Source of the DNA: Vicinamibacterales bacterium
Lineage (GTDB): Bacteria; Acidobacteriota; Vicinamibacteria; Vicinamibacterales; 2-12-FULL-66-21
DNA length: 64,000 bases
Direction of reading: 5' to 3'
NCBI GenBank assembly: GCA_035699745.1
Contig: DASSPH010000104.1
Location: 47,005-111,004 of the forward strand
Part shown: in pieces, positions 20,085 to 32,547 of the stretch
How the letters are laid out: each line of letters starts with the position of its first letter
How positions within the stretch are numbered: the first letter of the stretch is position 1
Translations under genes and position numbers: made by a program
The notes under the pieces: generated by a model
The model's input: only the letters and a program-made list of their open reading frames with translations
Database searches by the model: none
Told to the model about the DNA's origin: nothing

Positions 20085-20882
20085 CTATTTTCCTGTAAAC
20101 GCAGGCTTGCGTTTCTCGAGGTTCGCCGAGATGCCTTCACGGGCGTCGTCGCTCTGGAAGAGCAGCTGCTGCAGCTCGCGCTCGAGGGACAGTCCTTCGA
20201 CAAAGCCCGCCTCGGCGCCGGACTGCACGGCGCGCTTCATCCGGCCGACCGCCCGGCTGGCGGCGTTCGGCGGGGTGAACTGGCGCGCGTAGTGAAGGAC
20301 GGCGTCGAGGAAGCTGCGGCCGTTCAGCTCCGCATCGCCCCAGACCGACGTTACGATCCCCAGCGCGTGCGCCTCGTCCATCGTCATCAGCCGTCCGGTG
20401 GCCATCAACTCGATGGCGCGTGCCTTGCCGACGAGCCGGGCGAGGCGCTGCGTTCCGCCGGTGCCTGGCAGCACGCCGAGCGCCACCTCCGGCAGACCGA
20501 TCTTCCCTGCGTCCCTGCGGGCGATGCGGAGATCGGCGGCCATCGCGACCTCGAGGCCGCCGCCGACGGCGTGCCCGTTGAGCGCGGCGATGACGAGCTT
20601 CGGCGTGTGCTCGAGGCGGCTCAGCGTCTCGTTGGCGTGGAGGCAGAAGTAGTACTTGAACTCGGGATCGGCGTCCTTGAGCATGGCGAGGTTGGCGCCG
20701 GCGCAGAAGAACCGGTCGCCGGCGCCGATCAGCACGATGACGTGAACGTGCGGATCCATCCGCGCCGCCAGCACCGCGGCGTCGAGCTCCAGCATCATCT
20801 CGTAGGAGTAGGTGTTGGCCGGCGGCTCGTTCAACGCGAGCACGGCGACGGCGTCGCTGATCGTGACATCCACTTTGCGCAT
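20085..20882 (-). CDS. Enoyl-CoA hydratase/isomerase family protein
   Basis: This 265-residue crotonase-fold protein has the oxyanion region CAGANLAML, the helix GGGLEVAMAADLRIA and GLPEVALGVLPGTGGTQRLARL with the second acidic residue. Both active-site Glu positions are filled, so hydratase activity is likely. It starts 2 bp after boxB and is clearly co-transcribed with it. Its body resembles the hydratases of phenylacetate and box clusters, and it may act on the 3,4-dehydroadipyl-CoA branch. It differs clearly from the other hydratase of this operon (15825-16592), so the two are not recent duplicates. Confidence 0.9.
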   Translation of the reverse strand: MRKVDVTISDAVAVLALNEPPANTYSYEMMLELDAAVLAARMDPHVHVIVLIGAGDRFFCAGANLAMLKDADPEFKYYFCLHANETLSRLEHTPKLVIAALNGHAVGGGLEVAMAADLRIARRDAGKIGLPEVALGVLPGTGGTQRLARLVGKARAIELMATGRLMTMDEAHALGIVTSVWGDAELNGRSFLDAVLHYARQFTPPNAASRAVGRMKRAVQSGAEAGFVEGLSLERELQQLLFQSDDAREGISANLEKRKPAFTGK

Positions 20883-20884
20883 GG

Positions 20885-22303
20885 CTACATTTCCGTGCGC
20901 ACGTATTCGAAGTTGACCGGCTGCCCTTTCACTCCCCGCTGGGGCGGCGCGATGTAGTTGGCGAACTTGCCGGGCTCGTAGATCGGCTCGGCCTGGATGC
21001 TGAGGAGGTATTCGCGATCCTGCGCGGACGGCAGCCACTCGTGCCGGCGCCGCCCCCACTCGGCGTCCGAGAGCTGCTGACCGCGCGGGTCGAAGTGGAC
21101 GGACGAGAACATGCCGATGCCGCGGTTGAACTTGCGATCCGGCAGCCGCAGGCGATCGGAGAAGCCGTGGCGCTCGAGGATCCTGTTCCACCGCGTGACG
21201 CCGGCCTGGCAGTCGCCGACGTACCAGTCGCGCAGCACTTCGTTCATCGCGGTGCGCATCGGGATGTGACGCCGCTCCAGCCGGCCGTCCGCCAGCATGT
21301 CGAGCTCGTACAGCGCTTCCGTCACCTTGTGGTCGTCCCACTTCTCCTCGTAGGCGCGTCCCTTGAGGCCGTTCGCGAAGTACGACGCGGCGTTGGTCGA
21401 CACCTCGTTGCCGTGCAGATCGAGGCTGAGGCTGAACCACAGGTTGATGAACTTCTGGATCGTCTCCAGATCGATGCCGCCGAGCTTCCGCACGTCGCCG
21501 GAGAAGCCGGACTGCCGGGTCAGCTGGCAGGTGCGCTCGATGATGCGCGCCACGCCGGTCTCGCCGACGAACATGTGGTGGGCTTCTTCCGTCAGCATGA
21601 AGCGCGTCGTCCGCGACAGCGGATCGAGCGAGCTCTCCGAGAGCGACAGCAGCTGTGACTTGCCGTCACGATCGGTGAACATCGTGAACATGAAGAAGTC
21701 GAGCCAGTTGTCGATCGGCTCGTTGAAGGCGTCGAGGATGCGCGGCTTGTCGCGGTTGCCGCTCTGGCGCTCGAGGAGCTCCTCGGCTTCGTCGCGGCCG
21801 TCGCGCCCGAAGTACGAGTGCAGCAGGTAGACCATCGCCCACAGATGGCGCCCCTCTTCGACGTTGACCTGGAACAGGTTGCGGAGATCGTACAGGCTCG
21901 GGCAGCGCTGACCGAGCCACCGCTGCTGCTCGACGCTCGCCGGCTCCGTGTCTCCCTGCGTCACCACCAGGCGGCGCAGCTGGTTGCGGAACTCGCCGGG
22001 CACCTCCTGCCAGACCGGGTTCCCCATGAAGTCGCCGAAGCCGATGCGGCGATCGTGAACCGGATCCGCGAGAAAGATGCCCCAGCGATACTCGGGCAGC
22101 TTCACGTACTCGAAGTGCGCCCATCCGGACGGATCGACGCTCACCGCCGTGCGGACGTAGACCTGGTGGTAGTCCTGGAATCCCTGCGGACCCATGTCCC
22201 GCCACCATTGAATGTATTTCGGCTGCCAGTGCTCCAGCGCCCGCTGCAGCCGCTTGTTGCTCGAGAGACCGACGTTGTTGGGGATGCGCTCCGCAGAGAT
22301 CAT
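20885..22303 (-). CDS. boxB: Benzoyl-CoA 2,3-epoxidase, di-iron subunit BoxB
   Basis: This 472-residue protein has the length and sequence character of BoxB, which epoxidises benzoyl-CoA with O2. The di-iron ligands are visible in order: Glu120 (GDTEPAS), Glu150 and His153 (NVEEGRHLWAM), Asp211 (FTDRDGK), and Glu240/His243 (TEEAHHMFVGE). This spacing matches my recollection of the ligand set of characterised BoxB. It lies 42 bp after boxC and 2 bp before a hydratase gene. BoxA, the NADPH-dependent reductase partner, is not in the window; electrons must come from a partner encoded elsewhere. Confidence 0.95.
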   Translation of the reverse strand: MISAERIPNNVGLSSNKRLQRALEHWQPKYIQWWRDMGPQGFQDYHQVYVRTAVSVDPSGWAHFEYVKLPEYRWGIFLADPVHDRRIGFGDFMGNPVWQEVPGEFRNQLRRLVVTQGDTEPASVEQQRWLGQRCPSLYDLRNLFQVNVEEGRHLWAMVYLLHSYFGRDGRDEAEELLERQSGNRDKPRILDAFNEPIDNWLDFFMFTMFTDRDGKSQLLSLSESSLDPLSRTTRFMLTEEAHHMFVGETGVARIIERTCQLTRQSGFSGDVRKLGGIDLETIQKFINLWFSLSLDLHGNEVSTNAASYFANGLKGRAYEEKWDDHKVTEALYELDMLADGRLERRHIPMRTAMNEVLRDWYVGDCQAGVTRWNRILERHGFSDRLRLPDRKFNRGIGMFSSVHFDPRGQQLSDAEWGRRRHEWLPSAQDREYLLSIQAEPIYEPGKFANYIAPPQRGVKGQPVNFEYVRTEM

Positions 22304-22345
22304 GATTCACCAAAGCCCGACCGTCAGGTCGCGGCGTGCAGAAGC

Positions 22346-24010
<1,665 letters not shown>

Positions 24011-24018
24011 GTCGTCTC

Positions 24019-24047
24019 AGCCTATCCCCCACCCTGACGGGTGTCAA
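24019..24047 (-). promoter_or_regulatory. Sigma-70 promoter of the box operon
   Basis: On the minus strand TTGACA (24047-24042), a 17-nt spacer and TAGGCT (24024-24019) form a near-consensus promoter, the best -35 box I saw in the window. The boxC ATG follows after 8 nt. The TT of the -35 box is the last two bases of the adjacent palindrome, so a bound regulator would block polymerase. Confidence 0.75.
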
Positions 24048-24063
24048 GGCACTATAGTGCCTT
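24046..24063. promoter_or_regulatory. Perfect 18-bp palindrome, candidate BoxR operator
   Basis: AAGGCACTATAGTGCCTT is a perfect dyad that overlaps the boxC -35 box on one side and lies at the expected -35 position of boxR on the other. A looser related repeat GTGC-N8-GCAC (24078-24093) spans the boxR -10 box. The placement fits repression of both genes by the BzdR-type regulator encoded alongside. Confidence 0.65.
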
Positions 24064-24083
24064 CATCGAGAGAAATCGTGCGA

Positions 24084-24089
24084 TATACT
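24084..24089 (+). promoter_or_regulatory. -10 box of boxR
   Basis: TATACT lies 14 nt before the boxR ATG, so the leader would be about 7 nt. It is embedded in GTGC-N8-GCAC. The -35 position falls at the right edge of the palindrome at 24046-24063. Confidence 0.5.
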
Positions 24090-24103
24090 GCACCAACCTC
24101 GAC

Positions 24104-24825
24104 ATGGACGTTCTCCACGCGCTCGGGATGAAAGTGAGCGAGGCGCGCGCGGCGCGGGGCTGGACGCTCCGCGAGCTCGCCGAACGATCCGGGGTGTCCG
24201 TGCGATTCCTCGTGCAGCTCGAGGCGGGCCGCGGCAACATCTCGATCCGGCGCCTCGCCGATCTGGCGTCGGCGTTCGGCGCGACCCCGGCCGATCTGCT
24301 GCGCCAGGATCCCTCCACCCCGCCGCGCATCGTCGCGCTGCTGGGGCTGCGCGGCGCCGGCAAGACGACGATCGGCAAGCAGCTCGCCCGCCGTCTGCAC
24401 GTGCGCTTCGTCGAGCTCGACCGCCAGGTCGAGAAAGCCGCGGACATGTCGCTCGCCGAGTTGTTCTCGCTGTATGGCGAAGAGCACTACCGCCGGCTGG
24501 AGCGCGAGTCGCTCGGCCGCGTCCTTGCCGAGCACCGGTCGATCGTTCTGGCGACGGGCGGCGGCATCGTGGCGTCCCCCGAGACATACGCGCTGCTGAG
24601 GCAACACGCGGCGACCGTGTGGCTGCGCGCCGCTCCGGAGGACCACTGGAATCGCGTGGTCCGCCAGGGAGACCGCCGGCCGATGGCGGATCATCCGCAG
24701 GCGATGGCCGACCTGCGCGCGCTGCTCGCCGCGCGCGAACCGTTGTACGCGAGCGCCGATCACACGGTGAATACCTCCGGCCGCGCGGTGGACGACATCG
24801 TCGACGAACTGCTACAAATCTCCGC

Positions 24826-24829
<4 letters not shown>
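24104..24829 (+). CDS. boxR: BoxR/BzdR-type transcriptional regulator (HTH plus shikimate-kinase-like domain)
   Basis: This 241-residue protein has an XRE-type helix-turn-helix (about residues 8-65, TLRELAERSGVSVRFLVQLE), a linker, and a shikimate-kinase-like domain with Walker A GLRGAGKT (81-88) and LATGGGIV. This is the architecture of BzdR/BoxR, repressors whose kinase-like domain binds benzoyl-CoA and then releases DNA. It is therefore a regulator and not an aroK enzyme. The ATG at 24104 was preferred to the upstream GTG because the HTH starts right after it and the -10 box lies between them. It is divergent from boxC. Its stop overlaps the ATG of the M14 peptidase gene. Confidence 0.92.
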
Positions 24830-27456
<2,627 letters not shown>

Positions 27457-27464
27457 GGCTGCCA

Positions 27465-27576
27465 AAACGGGGACTGTCCCCTTTTCCGGGGTTTTTCCCA
27501 GCATTTCGTCGGCCGACTCGCGATTTGTCGAGCAAAACGCACCGCCGCGCGCCGGAAAAGGGGACAGTCCCCGTTT
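27465..27576. repeat. MITE/REP-like element with perfect terminal inverted repeats, copy 1
   Basis: Perfect 25-bp inverted arms (27465-27489 and 27552-27576) begin AAACGGGGACTGTCCCC and enclose 62 bp. Each arm itself contains the palindrome GGGGAC-T-GTCCCC. It lies between the convergent 3' ends of the M14 peptidase and YceI genes, and the right arm supplies the first bases of the YceI stop codon. A related element is at 35807-35927. It could fold as a bidirectional terminator. Confidence 0.85.
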
Positions 27577-28240
27577 AGCTGCCGGTCACGACGGTCCGCT
27601 TGCACCTGAACTCGATCTCGAGCTCGATCTTGTCGTCCACGCTCATCAGCCGCGCCAGGGACGGCTTGGTCATGCCGTAGCTCGCGAAGTCGATCGTCGT
27701 CGTCGCGCGCCCCCCCACGGTGTCGTTGCCGAACGTCGCGACGACGTTCCAGGTGGCCTCCTTGGTGACGCCGTGCAGCGTCAAATCCCCGATCAACTGA
27801 AAGCCCGCCTGCGCCTGCATCCCCGCAGGGAGCGGCGCCGGCAGGCCGACCGCCCGCTTCGGCACGAACTCCATGGTCGGAAACTTCGCGGTCTCGAGCG
27901 TCCGGTTCTGCACGTAGCCGTCCCGCATCTGCTGATCGCTGGTCAGCGTCTTCAGATCGACCGACAGCTTCGATTGCGCGGCGTCAATGGAGCCGTCCGG
28001 CTTGATGACGATGGCGCCGGTGATGGCTTCGGTCGTGCCGACGGCGTCGCTGGGAAAGCTGATGCCGGCGAGCTGCTCGCGGACCTTGTACCGCGCTCTG
28101 GTACCGGTCGTGACTTCCAGCTTGTGAGGCTTGGTCGGATCGGGAGGCGGCACGTTGGCGCGCCCCTGCGCCAGCAGATCGGCCAGGCTGAACCCGACAG
28201 TCAACGCCACGAGTGCGACGGCAATTCGCTGCAATTTCAT
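27575..28240 (-). CDS. YceI-family periplasmic protein
   Basis: This 221-residue protein has a signal peptide (KLQRIAVALVALTVGFSLADLLAQ). The YceI lipocalin-like domain follows: YKVREQLAGISFPSDAVGTT, a central MRDGYVQNRTLETAKFPTMEF (the conserved stretch of YceI proteins) and GDLTLHGVTKEATW. YceI proteins bind isoprenoid quinones or similar lipids in the periplasm. AGGAGA precedes the ATG. The gene is divergent from the trypsin-like protease (44 bp between starts). Its TAA stop (27575-27577) is formed at the edge of the repeat element, so the insertion probably replaced or trimmed the original 3' end. Confidence 0.9.
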   Translation of the reverse strand: MKLQRIAVALVALTVGFSLADLLAQGRANVPPPDPTKPHKLEVTTGTRARYKVREQLAGISFPSDAVGTTEAITGAIVIKPDGSIDAAQSKLSVDLKTLTSDQQMRDGYVQNRTLETAKFPTMEFVPKRAVGLPAPLPAGMQAQAGFQLIGDLTLHGVTKEATWNVVATFGNDTVGGRATTTIDFASYGMTKPSLARLMSVDDKIELEIEFRCKRTVVTGS

Positions 28241-28284
28241 CAGCCACTTCTCCTAGAATGCACCCCTACCCTCTGGAGGTGTCC

Positions 28285-29118
28285 ATGCGGCTCTCAAGAT
28301 ACACCGTCCCCGGCGTCATTCTCATCGCCCTCCTGCTCGTCACCTCGCGCGCGCGGGCAATCACCTACGGCTTCGTCGATACCACCAATGCGTTCTCGAA
28401 CACCGGCGCGTTCATCGTCAAAGCCCCCGGCGGATCGATTTTCCCGATCTGTTCGGGGACGCTGATCGCGCCCGGCGTATTTCTGACCGCGAGCCACTGC
28501 ACGCTCTTCTACGAGCGGGACCTCGCGCCGGACGGCTACACCGCCCTGGTCAGCTTCGACAGCCCGATTCCGTTCGGCGATCTGACGAGCAGGACGACGA
28601 AGCTCGTGACCGTGACCGAGGTGGTCACGAACCCCGGCTACAACGCCGCGCAGGCGGATTCGGGAGACATCGCGGTCCTGCTGGTGGATGCGCGGCAGAC
28701 CCGGGGCATTACGCCGGCGACGCTGCCGGCCGCCGGGCTGCTCGACACCCTGTCGGCGCAGAACGGGCTGAAAGGGACCATCTACACCGCCGTCGGATAC
28801 GGTCTGCAGAACCGCGTCACCGGCGGCGGCACGCCGTTCTTCGAGGACCGCAATCCCGTGCCGCGCATGTACGCGTTCTCGAGCTTCGACTCGCTGAACG
28901 GCGGCTACCTCCGCTTGTCGATGAACCCGGCGACCGGCGACGGCGGCACCTGCTTCGGCGATTCGGGCGGCCCCAATTTCCTGAACGTGGGCGGCACGCG
29001 CACGCTCGTCGCGATCACGATCACGGGAGACGCCGTCTGCCGCGCGACCAACGTCGTCTACCGCCTCGACATCGCGTCGGCGCGGGCGTTCCTCGCGCCC
29101 TACGTCACCCTGCCGTAG
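28285..29118 (+). CDS. Secreted trypsin-like serine protease (S1 family)
   Basis: This 277-residue protein has a signal peptide (VPGVILIALLLVTSRARA). The catalytic triad is visible: His in LTASHC, Asp in GDIAVLLVD and Ser in CFGDSGGP. Cys pairs around the His and Ser sites fit chymotrypsin-type disulfides. GGAGGT lies 7 nt before the chosen ATG; the longer frame upstream lacks a ribosome binding site and would overlap the YceI start region. It should be active in the periplasm or outside the cell. The oxidoreductase gene follows 2 bp later, suggesting co-transcription. Confidence 0.9.
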   Translation: MRLSRYTVPGVILIALLLVTSRARAITYGFVDTTNAFSNTGAFIVKAPGGSIFPICSGTLIAPGVFLTASHCTLFYERDLAPDGYTALVSFDSPIPFGDLTSRTTKLVTVTEVVTNPGYNAAQADSGDIAVLLVDARQTRGITPATLPAAGLLDTLSAQNGLKGTIYTAVGYGLQNRVTGGGTPFFEDRNPVPRMYAFSSFDSLNGGYLRLSMNPATGDGGTCFGDSGGPNFLNVGGTRTLVAITITGDAVCRATNVVYRLDIASARAFLAPYVTLP

Positions 29119-29120
29119 CC

Positions 29121-30308
29121 GTGACGAATCCCACCGCCCGGCGTCTGCGCGTCGGCATCTTCGGCGTCGGGCGGATGGGCCGCGTCCATCTCGAGCATCT
29201 CCTCCGCCTGCACCAGGCATCGCGCATCGAGCTCGCCGCGATCGGGGATCGCGTGCCGCAGACCCTGGAGTCCGCGTGCGCGGGACTGCCCGAGGCCGTG
29301 GCGCGGAGCGACACGCCCGAGCAGATGTGCCGCGAAGCGCCCGACGCCGTGGTGGTCGCGTCCCGAACCACGGATCACGCGCGCGACCTGCTCGCCTTCG
29401 CGCGACGGGGCATCCCGGTGCTCGTGGAGAAGCCGCTGACACGCTCGATCGACGAGGCCGCCGCCATCGAGCGCGAACTCGGCGCAGGCGCCGATCGGCT
29501 GGTGCAGGTCGCGTTTCAGCGGCACTTCGACGAGCCGGCGCGGGCGGCGCTGCGGTGGATCTCGCAGGGGCTGATCGGCTCGATTCAGCAGTCGCACCAC
29601 GTCCTGCAGGACAAGAACCCGACGCCGGTGGGATACGACAGCGCCGGCATCACCGCCGACATGGCCATTCACCTGGTCTACGAGGCGATGAGCATACGCC
29701 GGTTCACGCTGCCGCAGCGCGTGCAGGCGCTCCAGTTCATGGCGCCGCCGTACGAGGACCGCGCCGGCGAGGGGGCGAACATCGTGCACGTGTTCTGCCA
29801 GTGGCCCGACGGATCGCTGGCGCACCTGTGGGGCTCGCGGATCAACGGGACCGGCTACGACAACGGCTTCACGATCACCGGGACCGACGGGCGCATCGAC
29901 GTCGGCGAGTTCGTCGGCGACTTCGGTCCCGTCATGGCGCGCCTCTGGCGCGGAACCGGACGGGGACCGATCGCGCGGGGGACGCTCGCCGAGTCGCTGG
30001 AGTTTCCGATGACGCCGCCGCGCGCCGAGCATCCCGACTTCTATGCGCGATTCGGCGCGGCCTACGACGGGGAGCTGTGCGCGTTCCTCGATGCGGCCGC
30101 GTCAGGCGCCCGGCTCGAGCCCGGCCTCGACATTGGATGGAAGACGCTTCTCGTCGCCAACGCCGCCGAAGCCAGCTCGCGTCAGCACGGCCGCGTCATC
30201 GAACTGACGACGGCTGGCGGCGGCGCGTTCGAGTCGGCGGCGGAAGCGGCCGCGGCCAGCGCGGCCGCGGGGATGACGCTGCTTACGACGCCGTCTCCCC
30301 GGGTTTGA
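29121..30308 (+). CDS. Gfo/Idh/MocA-family NAD(P)-dependent oxidoreductase
   Basis: This 395-residue protein starts at GTG 29121, 2 bp after the protease stop. The Rossmann motif is GIFGVGRMGRVHL and the dinucleotide/catalytic Lys motif is EKPLT. The C-terminal sheet domain has DMAIHLVYEAM, the position of the catalytic Asp and His in inositol-dehydrogenase-like members. The usual substrate is a sugar or cyclitol hydroxyl. The Ala/Ser-rich C-terminal tail (residues about 365-395) overlaps the convergent hydrolase gene by 26 bp and is probably outside the fold. The substrate cannot be named. Confidence 0.88.
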   Translation: MTNPTARRLRVGIFGVGRMGRVHLEHLLRLHQASRIELAAIGDRVPQTLESACAGLPEAVARSDTPEQMCREAPDAVVVASRTTDHARDLLAFARRGIPVLVEKPLTRSIDEAAAIERELGAGADRLVQVAFQRHFDEPARAALRWISQGLIGSIQQSHHVLQDKNPTPVGYDSAGITADMAIHLVYEAMSIRRFTLPQRVQALQFMAPPYEDRAGEGANIVHVFCQWPDGSLAHLWGSRINGTGYDNGFTITGTDGRIDVGEFVGDFGPVMARLWRGTGRGPIARGTLAESLEFPMTPPRAEHPDFYARFGAAYDGELCAFLDAAASGARLEPGLDIGWKTLLVANAAEASSRQHGRVIELTTAGGGAFESAAEAAAASAAAGMTLLTTPSPRV

Positions 30309-30981
30309 GCACCAGCACGTCCACGCCGCGGGGTTCCACCAGACGCTTCAGATCCTCGGGCGAGCCGGTGAGCAGCGGGAACGTGCCGTAGTGCATCGGC
30401 ACCACCTGCCGCACGCCCAGCATCTCGCACGCCAGCGCCGCCCCGGCGGCATCCATCGTGTAGTGATCGCCAATCGGCAGGAAGGCGATCTCCGGCGCAT
30501 ACAGCTCGCGAATGAGGCGCATGTCGCCGAACACCGCGGTATCGCCGGCGAAGTAGATGCTGCGGCCGTCTTCGAGGCGCACCACGAACCCGGCGGCGAG
30601 ACCGGCGTAGAGGTCCTGGCCGTTCTCCGCGATGCTGCTGGTGTGGAGCGCCGGCACCATCGAGATCCGCAGCCCCTTCACGCCGACGGTGCCGCCGACG
30701 CCCATGTCGACGACGTCCTTGAGCCCCTTGCTGCGGAACCAGTTGCCCAGCTCGAACACGGCAATCACGGGGGCGCCGGTCGCCCGCGCGACCGCAATCA
30801 CGTCGCCGGTGTGATCCGAGTGGCCGTGCGTCACGCAGATGACGTCAGCCTTGTCGATCTTCGCGCCGGACGGCGTGCGTGGATTTCCCGTCAGCCAGGG
30901 ATCGAAGACGATGCGCTTGCCGCCGGGCGTGACGATGAGGAACGTGGCGTGACCGTACCAGGTGATGGAGAGGCCAGACAT
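30283..30981 (-). CDS. UPF0173-type metal-dependent hydrolase (metallo-beta-lactamase fold)
   Basis: This 232-residue protein has the MBL motif THGHSDHTGD, an upstream ITWYGHATF start typical of UPF0173, a later FAGDTAVF (metal-bridging Asp) and PMHYGTFP with the last His. Length and order match UPF0173 hydrolases (about 225-230 residues), cytoplasmic enzymes of uncertain substrate. Its 3' end overlaps the Gfo/Idh gene convergently by 26 bp. A TATACT box sits 6 nt before the ATG with no ribosome binding site, so it is probably translated from a leaderless mRNA. Confidence 0.92.
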   Translation of the reverse strand: MSGLSITWYGHATFLIVTPGGKRIVFDPWLTGNPRTPSGAKIDKADVICVTHGHSDHTGDVIAVARATGAPVIAVFELGNWFRSKGLKDVVDMGVGGTVGVKGLRISMVPALHTSSIAENGQDLYAGLAAGFVVRLEDGRSIYFAGDTAVFGDMRLIRELYAPEIAFLPIGDHYTMDAAGAALACEMLGVRQVVPMHYGTFPLLTGSPEDLKRLVEPRGVDVLVLKPGETAS

Positions 30982-30987
30982 CCGCGT

Positions 30988-30993
30988 AGTATA
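30988..30993 (-). promoter_or_regulatory. -10 box of the UPF0173 gene (leaderless)
   Basis: TATACT on the minus strand is followed by 6 nt (ACGCGG) and the ATG. There is no ribosome binding site between them. Confidence 0.5.
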
Positions 30994-31033
30994 GCGGCCC
31001 CGGAGGGCGGCGGCGCACGCAGGCGACCGGCGC

Positions 31034-31795
31034 TCAGCCGTTGCGCCGCATCACCGCGGACAGCATCAGGCCGTACCGGTTGTAGCGGAAGCGCTGGACG
31101 GTGCAGCCGCAGCGCGCGGCGTAGTCCTCGAGCATGCGCTTGGTGAACAGGTGGGCGCGCGGCGTGATCACCTGGTCCATGAACATCGTCTTGCCGGTCT
31201 GCTCGTCGAGAAACCGGCCGAGCGCGACATAGGCGAGCGGCTGGAAGACGATCTTCGACATCGCATACGCGACGTCCGCGACTCTGCGGTCCCAGTGCCA
31301 GTAGAGATAGCGCAGCGGAAGCGTCGCCTTGTGCACGACGTAATAGTACGGATGCAGCTTGTTGTAGACGTTGACGTAGAGCGTCCCGCCCGGCCGGGTG
31401 ATGCGCGCGAGCTGGCGGAAGACCTCGAACGGCTCTTCGGCGCAGTTGATGACGCCGATGCAGATCGTCAGATCCGACACCGCGTCGGGCAGCGACAGCC
31501 GGGCGGCGTTCTCGGCGAGCGCGCGGAAGCCGCGGGACTGCAGCTCGGCGACGTTCGCGGGGACGAGGTCGATCCCGGTGATGTTCTCGCGGGCGATGCC
31601 GGCGCGCAGATAGGCGTCGAACCAGTAGCCGACGCCGCAGCCGACGTCGTAGAGCCGCGTCTCGGGACCGCAGCCGGCGAGCACCTCGAACAGCAGTGGC
31701 TCGAAGCGCGCGCGCGCATCGCTGTAGTTGAACCGTCCGAACCGGTACTGCCCGTACAGCTCGCGCGCGTGTTCCGTGACGTCGTAATCGCTCAT
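31034..31795 (-). CDS. SAM-dependent class I methyltransferase, copy A
   Basis: This 253-residue protein has the SAM-binding motif LYDVGCGVGYWFDAYL, an acidic residue in ITGIDLVPAN and the ICIGVINCAEEPFEVFRQLARI helix of ubiE/Coq5-like methyltransferases. The C-terminal region HPYYYVVHKATLPLRYLYWHW and the end YNRYGLMLSAVM are shared nearly residue for residue with the adjacent gene, so the pair arose by tandem duplication. Its ATG overlaps the stop of copy B (31792-31795). It is the third gene of a carbamoyltransferase cassette and probably methylates the same carbamoylated or glycosidic product. The acceptor is unknown. Confidence 0.88.
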   Translation of the reverse strand: MSDYDVTEHARELYGQYRFGRFNYSDARARFEPLLFEVLAGCGPETRLYDVGCGVGYWFDAYLRAGIARENITGIDLVPANVAELQSRGFRALAENAARLSLPDAVSDLTICIGVINCAEEPFEVFRQLARITRPGGTLYVNVYNKLHPYYYVVHKATLPLRYLYWHWDRRVADVAYAMSKIVFQPLAYVALGRFLDEQTGKTMFMDQVITPRAHLFTKRMLEDYAARCGCTVQRFRYNRYGLMLSAVMRRNG

Positions 31796-32544
31796 CGCAC
31801 CTGCATCAGCGCCGACAGCATCAATCCGTAGCGGTTGTACCGGTACGCCTGCACGGTGCAGCCGCAGGCGCGTGCGTAGCGGCTCAGCCGGCGGCGCGTG
31901 AAGAGGTGCGCGCGGGGCGTCATCACCTGGTCCATGAACATCGTCCGCCCGGTCTGATCGTCGAGGAATCTCCCCATCGTGACATAGGCGAGCGGCTGGA
32001 AGAAGAACCGCGCTGCCCAGTACGCGGCGTCCGCCACCCTCGGGCTCCAGTGCCAGTAGGCGTAGCGCAGCGGAAACGTCGCGCGGTGGACCAGATAGTA
32101 GTACGGATGGAACCGGTTGTACACGTTCAGATAGATGAGGCCGCCGGGCCGCGTGATCCTCACCAGCTCGGTGAAGGCGCGAAACGGATCGTCCGTGTGG
32201 TGAATCACGCCGAGACTGACGGTGAGGTCGGAGGAGCGGTCGGGAACGTCCAGGTCGAGCACGTCGCCGACGCTGGCATCCAGGCCGCGCGCCTGCAGGT
32301 CCGCGATGTTGGCCGGCGCCAGATCGACGCACCGGATCCGCTCCTTGCGCACCCCCGCCTGCAGGTAGGCGTCGATCCAGTAGCCGGTGCCGCAGCCGAT
32401 GTCGTACAGCACGGTCTCGGGCGTCGCGCGCCCGAGCGCCTCGAACAGGAGCGGTTCGTAGGCGTCGCGCCGCCGGCCGTAGCCGAACGTGCCGAAGCGG
32501 TAGCGATCGTAGAGCTCACGCGATTGTGCGACCGAGTCCTTCAT
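31792..32544 (-). CDS. SAM-dependent class I methyltransferase, copy B
   Basis: This 250-residue paralogue of copy A has SAM motif LYDIGCGTGYWIDAYL, the acidic residue in IRCVDLAPAN and SLGVIHHTDDPFRAFTEL. Here HH replaces the NC of copy A after the GVI motif, a hint that the two act on different positions or acceptors. It starts 3 bp after the carbamoyltransferase stop. The two copies keep identical length in the C-terminal part (FHPYYYLVHRATFPLRYAYWH and MDQVMTPRAHLFTRR), which likely forms the acceptor-binding cap. Confidence 0.88.
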   Translation of the reverse strand: MKDSVAQSRELYDRYRFGTFGYGRRRDAYEPLLFEALGRATPETVLYDIGCGTGYWIDAYLQAGVRKERIRCVDLAPANIADLQARGLDASVGDVLDLDVPDRSSDLTVSLGVIHHTDDPFRAFTELVRITRPGGLIYLNVYNRFHPYYYLVHRATFPLRYAYWHWSPRVADAAYWAARFFFQPLAYVTMGRFLDDQTGRTMFMDQVMTPRAHLFTRRRLSRYARACGCTVQAYRYNRYGLMLSALMQVR

Positions 32545-32547
32545 GCG

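Noticed and set aside
27465..27576. Insertion sequence with its own transposase
   Set aside because: The element is about 112 bp and has no room for a transposase. It is a non-autonomous inverted-repeat element.
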